NCBI GenBank assembly: GCA_963794215.1
Contig: CAWCCQ010000003.1
Coordinates: 62,001-126,000 of the forward strand
Direction: 5' to 3'
Length of the DNA: 64,000 nt
Origin: DATKRB01 sp963794215
Lineage (GTDB): Bacteria; Actinomycetota; Acidimicrobiia; Acidimicrobiales; RAAP-2
Part shown: positions 57,643 to 64,000 of the stretch, piece by piece
Position numbering within the stretch: the stretch's first letter is position 1
Layout of the letters: each line of letters starts with the position of its first letter
Notes under the pieces: generated by a model
What the model saw: only the letters and a program-made list of their open reading frames with translations
Databases searched by the model: none
What the model was told of the DNA's origin: nothing
Translations under genes and position numbers: made by a program

Positions 57643-58413
57643 GTGCTCGGGACGCCTGGCGCCGACGTCACGCTCGGTGCCAGTCTGTCGGTGGTGGCCG
57701 CCTACGAGCGCTTCGCTCGCTTCTATGACGCGGTGACGGGTGACGCCAGCGCTCAGGGCACCCGGGTCCTCGAGTCCATCGGGCGGTACTTCCCCGACGC
57801 CGGGTCCCTCCTCGAGCTCGGCTGTGGCACGGGCGCCGTGCTCGCACTGCTCGACGGCGTCGACTCGGTGTCGGGCCTGGACCGTTCACCCGAGATGTTG
57901 GCGGTCGCTGCGGGCAAGGTTCCCCGGGCCCGCCTCGTCGAGGCGGACATGGCCAGCTTCTCGCTCGATCGGCGCTTCGACGTGGTGATCTGCGTGTTCG
58001 ACACGCTGAACCACCTGCTCGAGTTCGAGCAGTGGCGCTCGTTGTTCGACGCTGTCCACCAGCACCTGGTCGACGGCGGGCTGTTCATCTTCGACGTCAA
58101 CACCCTGGGCAAGCTTCGCCAGCTGAGCGAGGCGGACCCGTGGGTGCACGACTTCGACGGCCATGTGTTGATCATGGACGTGCAGCTCCTCGACGACGAC
58201 CTCTCCTCGTGGGACCTCCGGGTCTTCGAGCACCTCGACGGTTCGCAGTTCGTGCTCCACCACGAGAGCATCGGCGAGCTCGGGGTCGCGCTGTCAGACA
58301 TCGAGGCCGCGTTGGCGCCCAGGTTCACCATCCTCGAGGAGCTCGACGAAGCAGGTGGTGCAGCGACCGATGAGTCGATCCGGGCCTACTTCGCGGTGCG
58401 CCGCCGCCCGTGA
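57643..58413 (+). CDS. Class I SAM-dependent methyltransferase
   Basis: 256 residues from a GTG (another GTG at 57691 is possible). YERFARFYDAVTG, motif I LLELGCGTGAVLALLDGVDS, LVEADMASFSLDRRFDVVIC (motif post II) and VFDTLNHLLEFEQWRSLFDA then GGLFIFDVNTLGKL (motif III) define a Rossmann methyltransferase of the small-molecule type. The C-terminus carries an LDI/FEHLDGSQFVLHHE beta strand. The substrate is unknown. It overlaps the PPOX gene by 4 bp (GTGA). Confidence 0.9.
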   Translation: MLGTPGADVTLGASLSVVAAYERFARFYDAVTGDASAQGTRVLESIGRYFPDAGSLLELGCGTGAVLALLDGVDSVSGLDRSPEMLAVAAGKVPRARLVEADMASFSLDRRFDVVICVFDTLNHLLEFEQWRSLFDAVHQHLVDGGLFIFDVNTLGKLRQLSEADPWVHDFDGHVLIMDVQLLDDDLSSWDLRVFEHLDGSQFVLHHESIGELGVALSDIEAALAPRFTILEELDEAGGAATDESIRAYFAVRRRP

Positions 58414-58847
58414 GCGAGCCGAGCGCTGACGGGTCCCGCACTGCGCGCCTGGCCGCCGCCCGCCACCGCCTGGCCGCCGCCCGGGTCGGCCGCCTGGCCA
58501 CCCTCGGCGCCAATGGACGACCGCACCTCGTGCCCTGCTGTTTCGTGCTGCTGGGTGAGACCGTCTTCAGTGCCGTGGATGGCAAGCCCAAGTCCACCCT
58601 CGCACTGCGACGGCTGGCCAACATCGCCGCCCATCCGGCGGTGGCGCTCCTGGCGGACCACTACGACGAGGACTGGTCCGCCCTGTGGTGGGTCAGGGTC
58701 GACGGGCGGGCCCGGGTGCTCGAGCCCGACGCGGACCTCGAGGTGCCCCTCGGTGCGCTCCGCGACAAGTACCCCCAGTACCGCCAGGTGCCCGTGCCTG
58801 GCCCGATGATCGCCGTCGACGTGGAGACCTGGCGATGGTGGCCCTGA
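58410..58847 (+). CDS. PPOX-class F420-dependent oxidoreductase-like protein
   Basis: 145 residues, split-barrel FMN/F420-binding fold: RVGRLATLGANGRPHLVPCC, FVLLGETVFSAVDGKPKST, then ALLADHYDEDWSALWWVRVD and a C-terminal RDKYPQYRQVP. The pattern matches the TIGR03668-type PPOX-like proteins of actinobacteria, for which F420 use is predicted. The GTG start overlaps the methyltransferase stop, so the two are translationally coupled. The substrate is unknown. Confidence 0.88.
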   Translation: MSEPSADGSRTARLAAARHRLAAARVGRLATLGANGRPHLVPCCFVLLGETVFSAVDGKPKSTLALRRLANIAAHPAVALLADHYDEDWSALWWVRVDGRARVLEPDADLEVPLGALRDKYPQYRQVPVPGPMIAVDVETWRWWP

Positions 58848-58878
58848 GCCAGCGCGGACGAGCGCGTCAGGCCAACGC

Positions 58879-59841
58879 TCAGCGGGGTGGCCAGCGCTTG
58901 TCGTCGCTGCGCGCGCTGGGTGTCACCCCAGCCCGGTCGAGCGCCCAGGCCCGTCGCCAGGGCGAGGCCTCCGGACCCCGGTGCGAGGGGGTCTGCCCCG
59001 CACCGGCCCGGCGACGGGCCTGCCACCAGTCGCTGGTCGATTCGTCGGCCAGCACGGCCACGGCCCGCTCCACCCGGACGCCGAAGCGCCGGGCGTCCTC
59101 GCCTTCGTCGGGCACTAGGGGAGCGCCGAAGGTGATGGTCACTGGGGTGCGCACCAGGCGCGGCCCGTCTCGCGTCTCGGTACCCGAGCCACCGGGCGCG
59201 TCGTGCTCGGCCGAGCGCTTGGGCAGTATCTGGCGCACCCCGCGCAAGTGGACGGGGACCACCGGACGACCCGTCTTGCGAAGGAAGTAGGCCGCGCCCC
59301 CACGGAAGGCTTGGGTCCAGCCGTCCGGTGACCGGCCCCCTTCGGGAAAGAACAGCACGCTCCACCCCTCATCGAGCAGGCCGGCTGCCTCGTCGGCCGA
59401 GCGCCGGTTGACCCGGGTCCGCTCGATCGGGATGGCGGGTAGCGCGAACGACCACAGCGCGGCCTTCCAGGTGCGGTCAAAAAAGTAGTCCGACGCGGCG
59501 GCCACCACGGTGCGGTGGCGGAGCTCGACCGGCAGGTTGGCAAGTAGGAGCGGCGTGTCGAGGTGGCTGGTGTGGTTGGCCACGAAGATCAACGGACCCG
59601 GGACGTGACGGAGATGCTCGAGCCCGCGGATGGTCGGGGGCGCCAGCACCTTGGCCATCGGACGACCGACGTTGTCGACCAGCATCGCCCGGGCCAGCCG
59701 GACCGGATAGCGCCGCGACCAGGCGTGGTCGTAGTCGAGCCCGGTTCGGCGTTCGGGCGCCGGACGGTCGATGCCCGAGGGCCAAGTGGGCGAGCCGAAC
59801 GGAAAGCGCGCACCACGGCGGAGCACGTCGGGCGCCCTCAT
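58879..59841 (-). CDS. PlsC-like 1-acylglycerol-3-phosphate acyltransferase
   Basis: 320 residues. The catalytic motif I NHTSHLDTPLLLANLP (NHxxxxD) and motif III LFFPEGGRSPDGW are present, then GRPVVPVHLRGVRQILPKR. The N-terminal 45 residues and the basic C-terminal 60 residues are extensions. It transfers an acyl chain to a glycerolipid or similar acceptor at the membrane. The ATG overlaps the stop of the LarA-like gene by 4 bp. It is last in the operon running from 64000. Confidence 0.88.
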   Translation of the reverse strand: MRAPDVLRRGARFPFGSPTWPSGIDRPAPERRTGLDYDHAWSRRYPVRLARAMLVDNVGRPMAKVLAPPTIRGLEHLRHVPGPLIFVANHTSHLDTPLLLANLPVELRHRTVVAAASDYFFDRTWKAALWSFALPAIPIERTRVNRRSADEAAGLLDEGWSVLFFPEGGRSPDGWTQAFRGGAAYFLRKTGRPVVPVHLRGVRQILPKRSAEHDAPGGSGTETRDGPRLVRTPVTITFGAPLVPDEGEDARRFGVRVERAVAVLADESTSDWWQARRRAGAGQTPSHRGPEASPWRRAWALDRAGVTPSARSDDKRWPPR

Positions 59842-61427
59842 CGCACGTCGGCCAGCAGGATGGGGGGCGAGTGCAGGTGGGTCAAGGTCGGGGAGGGCCC
59901 CACCACGTCGCTGGCAATCTCGAGCGCGTCGGCCAGTGTCGACGCCGGCGAGAACCCCATCCGACGGACCGCTGCGGTGTTCCCACCCACGACCACGACA
60001 CGACCGAGGTGCGCGAGCGTGTGCGCGCACCAGTACCACATGTAGAACGGGTGAACCCCGTGGTACGCGTGCGCCGTGCGGTAGAGGTGGATGTACCACG
60101 GGTCGGTGGCGAAGGACTCCTCGAACTGCTTGTGGATCGCCACCGGGTCGGTGGTCTCGGCCAGCACCTGCTCGAAGAAGTCGATGTAGCTCGGGTGGTG
60201 CCCGGGGTGGAACTCCCAGGGGGTGGGGTGGTGCATGATCACCACGCCGCCCTCGCGTACCAGCGGCTTGCCCCGGTAGAGATTGAAGAAGTACCCGAGC
60301 CCGAGGCAGGCCACGAGGATCGGGTTCATGATCGAGTCCACGTTGTAGGGGCAGATGTAGGGGAGACCCATGGTCAAGATGTCGGTCTGGCCGTCCACCT
60401 CGACCCCCTGCTGGGCCCAAACGTTGGCCGTGGTCAGCTCGTGGACCGCCTCGACCTCGCCGGCCTGCACGGAGCTGAGCGCGTGGGGCGAGCGGATGCC
60501 GTGGAAGATGCGGCGGGCCATCGACGACGGGGTCCGGTCCAACGCGGTGCTGGTGGCGGCATAGGTGGCCCGGTCGCGGACGGACCACTCCCACTCACGC
60601 TTTTGGAGGAAGGCGAAGGACGAGGGGAACGTGTCGTTGTTCAGCGTGGTCTCGATCTGGAACACCTTGACCCCACTCGCCGCGATGAGCCGGCCCATCC
60701 GCCAATTCGACGAGTGCAGCTCGGAGGCCGGCGCGTCCATGAACGACCGGCTGTGGCGCATGGTCTGGGGGTTGTGGTGGTGCCGCAAGCTGCGGTAACT
60801 GGCGAGCCCGGTGGCCACGCTCTTGTGACCGCCGTCCATGGCGACCAGGTTGATGTTGACGTAGACCAGCAGATCGCTGGTGGCCGCCCGCTTGTTGATC
60901 TCGACCTCTTCGCCCTGCTCGGTCTGACCCAGGTGGATCAGGTTCGACGGATCCTCGGCGTCGTGCTGGGTGAGCATGCCATGGGGTGCGAATGCCTCGT
61001 AGACCCGGTCGCCGAGCGCGTGACGCAGCTCGGGCTCGGTCATCCGCCGGTGCAGGGCCAGCGCGGCCACCAGCATGACGTCGTCGACACCGGCGTCGGC
61101 CGCCATGGTGAGTACCTCTTCGATCACCATCTGGCGAATGTCGGGCGCCTGCATGGGGGGTAACGGCAGCGAGATGTCGTCGAAACAGATGGTGAGGCGC
61201 ATGTCGGCGAAGAGCAGCTCGGGCAATGGCTTGGCGTCGCCCAAGGGATGGAGCAACGCGTGGCGGATGGCGGCGACGGGATCCGCCAACGCCTTGCCTG
61301 GCTCGGGGCCATAGACCACCCGGCTTCCCTCGGGCAGGGTCTCGAGCCGGAACTGCTGGCCGTGCCAGAACAACGTGGGCGGGGTAGAGCGGTCGACGTT
61401 CAGCACGAAGCCGGGTCTCGGGCTCAT
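59838..61427 (-). CDS. LarA-like (lactate racemase domain, DUF2088) protein
   Basis: 529 residues, longer than classical LarA (about 425). RLTICFDDISLPLPPMQAPD corresponds to the DxTRP block; AADAGVDDVMLVAALALHRR and MTEPELRHALGDRVYEAFAP to the N-terminal Rossmann domain; VYVNINLVAMDGGHKSVATG and ARATS...SRSF to the central block. The family uses a nickel-pincer nucleotide made by LarB/C/E, none seen here. Many homologues racemise or epimerise other 2-hydroxy acids. It overlaps the dehydrogenase upstream and the acyltransferase downstream (both ATGA). Confidence 0.8.
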   Translation of the reverse strand: MSPRPGFVLNVDRSTPPTLFWHGQQFRLETLPEGSRVVYGPEPGKALADPVAAIRHALLHPLGDAKPLPELLFADMRLTICFDDISLPLPPMQAPDIRQMVIEEVLTMAADAGVDDVMLVAALALHRRMTEPELRHALGDRVYEAFAPHGMLTQHDAEDPSNLIHLGQTEQGEEVEINKRAATSDLLVYVNINLVAMDGGHKSVATGLASYRSLRHHHNPQTMRHSRSFMDAPASELHSSNWRMGRLIAASGVKVFQIETTLNNDTFPSSFAFLQKREWEWSVRDRATYAATSTALDRTPSSMARRIFHGIRSPHALSSVQAGEVEAVHELTTANVWAQQGVEVDGQTDILTMGLPYICPYNVDSIMNPILVACLGLGYFFNLYRGKPLVREGGVVIMHHPTPWEFHPGHHPSYIDFFEQVLAETTDPVAIHKQFEESFATDPWYIHLYRTAHAYHGVHPFYMWYWCAHTLAHLGRVVVVGGNTAAVRRMGFSPASTLADALEIASDVVGPSPTLTHLHSPPILLADVR

Positions 61428-62698
61428 GAGAGGGCTCCTTTGCCGGATTTGTGGTCGCTGCGGGGGGCGAAGGCGATCTTGACCGACCCGCGACGGCCGG
61501 CCGCACCGGCGTGGGCGATCGCCTCCTCGAAGCGCTCGAGGGGATAGGTGGCCGACACGAGCCGCCCGGTACGGAGGGTTCCGGCGATCTCGAAGGCGAG
61601 GTCGAAGGTGCGGACCGGCTCGGGCGCGTCGGGCACCGGTTCGCTGCCGTACGCGTAGGCACCCACCAGGGCGACCTCGCGGTGCCAGAGCGACGCGAGG
61701 TCCACGTGCACCCGCCCGGGCATCCCGACCAACACGATGCGACCCCGGGCGCGGACCATGGCCAGCGCCTGGGTGAGGGACTCGCTCGAGCCCACGCAGT
61801 CAAAGACCACGTCGGCGCCACCGGTCAGCTGCTGGTTGCCCAGCCGGGGTGACCCGAGGGCCAGCGAGCGGCTTTTGACCCGCACCGCGCGGGCCAGCGC
61901 GTCGGCGGGTAGCGCGCGTGACGCGCCGAGCTCAGTGGCCCAGCGCTGCTGATGCGGGTAGCGGGCCCCGACCAGCAGGGCGCCGGGTTCTGGGCAGCGA
62001 CCCGTGGCGACGAGGTGTGACAACGCCGCGGTAAGTGCGAGTCCCAGCGACCCGGCCCCGAGCACCGCCACGATCTCGCCCTCGCGGAGTGCGGCCCGAA
62101 AGACCGAATGCGCGGCACACGCCACCGGCTCGACGGTCACCGCATCCTCGTCGCTCAGCGCGTCGGGCACAGCATGGAGCTGGGTCTGGTGGGCGACCAG
62201 TCCCGCAGCCGACCAGCCGCCGCCGGTGTCCGCGCAGAAGCCGGTTTGCAGACCGGGCCGGAGGTGGCCGTGAGCGACGCGCGCACAGTCGCCGGTCTGC
62301 CCGCGCGCACAGGCCTCGCATGGGGGATCGATGCCCCGGGCGGCGCAGCCCAACACTGGCTCGAGCACCACCCGGCTGCCGGCGATCAGGGTGGTGCCGT
62401 CGGCGGCAACGGCGTCGGTGGGCACGGTGCCCACGACTTCGTGGCCCGGGACGAAAGGAAAACTGACCAGGTCCTCGAAGTATCTCGAGCTGCGTCCGTC
62501 GAGGGTGGCCAGATCCGAACCGCAGATGCCGGCCAGCAGGGGCTCAACGGCGTGCCACTCGAGACCGGGAAGCGAGGGGAGTTCGCTGTCGGTGAGCCGC
62601 AGCGGCCCGACGCCCGCCGAGCGGCCCGCTCCCAGGCTCGAGAGCACCCGGGCGGCCGCAAAGCGCGCGACGTTGCGCTCGATGACCAGCGCCTTCAT
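61424..62698 (-). CDS. Zinc-dependent medium-chain alcohol dehydrogenase
   Basis: 424 residues. Catalytic zinc site: Cys in GICGSDLATLDG, HE in VPGHEVVGTV; structural zinc Cys cluster CEACARGQTGDC; Rossmann motif VLGAGSLGLALTAALSHL; then GGADVVFDCVGSSESLTQAL and ARGRIVLVGMPGR. An unusual N-terminal extension of about 50 residues precedes the core. It should oxidise a secondary alcohol or 2-hydroxy compound with NAD(P). ATGA overlap with the upstream FAR/HAD gene and the downstream LarA-like gene indicates an operon in which its product may feed the LarA-like enzyme. Confidence 0.9.
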   Translation of the reverse strand: MKALVIERNVARFAAARVLSSLGAGRSAGVGPLRLTDSELPSLPGLEWHAVEPLLAGICGSDLATLDGRSSRYFEDLVSFPFVPGHEVVGTVPTDAVAADGTTLIAGSRVVLEPVLGCAARGIDPPCEACARGQTGDCARVAHGHLRPGLQTGFCADTGGGWSAAGLVAHQTQLHAVPDALSDEDAVTVEPVACAAHSVFRAALREGEIVAVLGAGSLGLALTAALSHLVATGRCPEPGALLVGARYPHQQRWATELGASRALPADALARAVRVKSRSLALGSPRLGNQQLTGGADVVFDCVGSSESLTQALAMVRARGRIVLVGMPGRVHVDLASLWHREVALVGAYAYGSEPVPDAPEPVRTFDLAFEIAGTLRTGRLVSATYPLERFEEAIAHAGAAGRRGSVKIAFAPRSDHKSGKGALS

Positions 62699-64000
62699 CG
62701 GTCGGCACCCCCGGGCGCCCGCGAGCCGATCGGGCTGAATGGCCCGTTTCGGCCCCGTGAGCGATCGCCCCGAAGCGAGCCCGGGCCGAGGGCGCCGCGT
62801 CGAGCGAGCGGCCCGATGGGCAGCAGGGAGTGCGAGTGGCCCGCCGCCTTGGCCCAGTGCTCGACGTGCCAGCCCCGGCGACGGGCGATCGCCGCCAGGC
62901 GCGATTCGGGATTGACGGCGACGGGGAACCCGACGACCTCGAGCATCGCCAGGTCGCTCGAGGAATCGGCGTAGGCCACGGATTCTTCCAGGGACAGCCC
63001 GTGTTCGGCGGTGTAGTCGGCGAGGAGCAGGGCGCGCGCCTCGCCGATCGGCGGTAGCTCCTCGAGGCGCCCGGTGTAGCGGCCGTCGCGCTCACCAAGT
63101 CGGGCACAGACGATGTCGTCGAAGAGCGGCCGGATGGGCTCGATCACGAAGTCGAGGGCGCCGGTGATGAGGAGGGTCCGGTGCCCGAGGCGGCGGTGCT
63201 CACGCACCCGGGCGAACCCGTCGGGAAAGGTGCGGGGGAGCAGGTGACGGTGGAACAGCTCCCAGGAGTCCTCGCCCAGGCGTGCCACCGGCGCGTCCTC
63301 GTAACGCCGGTAGAAGGACCGGAGGAAGTCGCCACGGTCCCGGCGGTCCAGGGCCAGCAGGGAAGGGGCGTCCCCGACCAGGCGCGCCACGAAGGTCGCC
63401 CGCTCGGCCACCGACAGATGACGGCTGGCGAGCCAGGCGTAGGTGTCCACCACGTTCGAGGCGATGAGCGTGTGCTCGAGGTCGAAGACGGCCAGGTGGC
63501 GTTCGGGCGACAAGATGGCCCGCCGAGCCCGGTCCGGACGCTTGTCCACGACCGAGCGTCCCGGAGCCATGCGCAGTCGGGCGTGGGCCACCACCGACGG
63601 GAGGTGGATATCGTGCACGTAACGAGCCCAGTCGATGACGCCCGGGTCGAAGCAGAAGCGGGCCCGGTCCTCCGCGTCAGTGCGGGCCCACAGCTCGAGC
63701 AGTCGGTCGACGCGGTAGCGGGCTTCGGTCTCGGTGTACGCGCCGTAGAGCTCCACGTAGCCAAGAGCCCGCTTGGCCAGGGCGTGGCGATCCTCCAGCC
63801 GTGCAGCCAGGGCGGCCTGGCGGCCTCGGAGCGGCAAGGTCGTGATGAGGCGTTCCACCGCGTCCATGGCCCGGTCGGCCCGTTGGAGCTGGCGCTGCAC
63901 CCGGCCGCGCCCGGGGAACGACCAGGCCGGCACGTCGATGGGTTGGCCTTGCTCGTCGTAGGCGGGGTGCTGTCCGAACCAGTCCTGCACCAGCTCGACC
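62695..64000 (-). CDS. Fatty acyl-CoA reductase C-terminal part fused to a HAD-like domain, 5'-truncated
   Basis: The frame is open to the window end, so the N-terminal part (probably an NAD-binding reductase) lies outside. The visible start VQDWFGQHPAYDEQG and the block GYVELYGAYTETEARYRVDR, FCFDPGVIDWARYVHDIHLP and SVVAHARLRM are typical of the C-terminal part of alcohol-forming acyl-CoA reductases. A HAD-IB-type domain follows: motif I is FDLEHTLIASN instead of DxDxT (second Asp replaced), then LLITGALDFVIEP and AYADSSSDLAMLEVVGFPVA. The altered motif I makes phosphatase activity doubtful. It is first in a four-gene overlapping operon. Confidence 0.8.
   Translation of the reverse strand, partial: VELVQDWFGQHPAYDEQGQPIDVPAWSFPGRGRVQRQLQRADRAMDAVERLITTLPLRGRQAALAARLEDRHALAKRALGYVELYGAYTETEARYRVDRLLELWARTDAEDRARFCFDPGVIDWARYVHDIHLPSVVAHARLRMAPGRSVVDKRPDRARRAILSPERHLAVFDLEHTLIASNVVDTYAWLASRHLSVAERATFVARLVGDAPSLLALDRRDRGDFLRSFYRRYEDAPVARLGEDSWELFHRHLLPRTFPDGFARVREHRRLGHRTLLITGALDFVIEPIRPLFDDIVCARLGERDGRYTGRLEELPPIGEARALLLADYTAEHGLSLEESVAYADSSSDLAMLEVVGFPVAVNPESRLAAIARRRGWHVEHWAKAAGHSHSLLPIGPLARRGALGPGSLRGDRSRGRNGPFSPIGSRAPGGADR

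Noticed and set aside
59871..61163. Plus-strand open frame of 430 codons opposite the LarA-like gene
   Set aside because: Composition is typical antisense (Val/His/Gly/Arg rich) and the opposite strand has a recognisable enzyme.

Overview
The window is high-GC DNA from an actinobacterium, most likely an uncultured member of class Acidimicrobiia. Supporting signs are a WhiB regulator, a MurT/GatD lipid II amidation pair, an F420-type PPOX protein, secreted proteins with actinobacterial 'GYWLVGADGGVFAFGD'-type repeats, and many apparently leaderless genes in which a TANCGT-like -10 box sits 6-7 nt upstream of the start codon. I see no rRNA, tRNA, CRISPR array, insertion sequence or phage module. 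The DNA looks chromosomal.

Layout. 1-7 kb: a FUSC-type membrane protein (cut by the window edge), an MFS exporter, a SoxR-type regulator divergent from an SDR, a QueA-like protein, a ParB-like hypothetical and a flavin reductase. 7-15 kb: a large secreted Agd3-like polysaccharide-deacetylase candidate, a 34-bp tandem repeat, a short ThrRS-like synthetase behind a leader with consecutive Thr codons and a hairpin over its ribosome-binding site, and a thioredoxin-fold protein with an in-frame TGA exactly where the catalytic Cys belongs (selenocysteine candidate). 15-27 kb: small enzymes and regulators, an ABC exporter, a secreted Spherulin-4/GH135-like protein, DoxX, an AraC regulator and a VOC protein. 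28-34 kb: a KdpD split into two divergent genes, with KdpE and a K+ channel flanked by two RCK domains. 34-46 kb: M20 peptidase, LLM oxidoreductase, WhiB, a four-gene acyl-CoA operon (two acyl-CoA dehydrogenases, a VOC protein and an isobutyryl-CoA-mutase-like large subunit), PPK2, aldo/keto reductase, adenylate kinase and malonyl-CoA decarboxylase. 46-59 kb: AlkA-like glycosylase, a methyltransferase remnant, PmbA/TldD, LysR, an orphan promoter plus hairpin, MurT/GatD, NRDE/TANGO2, a GH43-like secreted repeat protein, a methyltransferase and a PPOX protein. 59-64 kb: a translationally coupled operon encoding a fatty-acyl reductase/HAD protein (cut by the window edge), a Zn alcohol dehydrogenase, a LarA-like protein and a PlsC acyltransferase.

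How the genes work together. Linked sets are: potassium/turgor signalling (split KdpD, KdpE, RCK channel); short/branched acyl-CoA metabolism (the acyl-CoA operon, possibly malonyl-CoA decarboxylase); cell-envelope synthesis (MurT/GatD, PlsC); and secreted polysaccharide processing (Agd3-like, GH135-like and GH43-like proteins, two of which share one repeat type).

Sequence quality. At least a dozen otherwise well-preserved genes are broken by single frame changes, several in homopolymer runs. I read most of these as indel errors in a metagenomic or long-read assembly and describe the genes as intact in nature. Start codons were chosen from Shine-Dalgarno sites, overlaps and -10/leaderless patterns and remain predictions.
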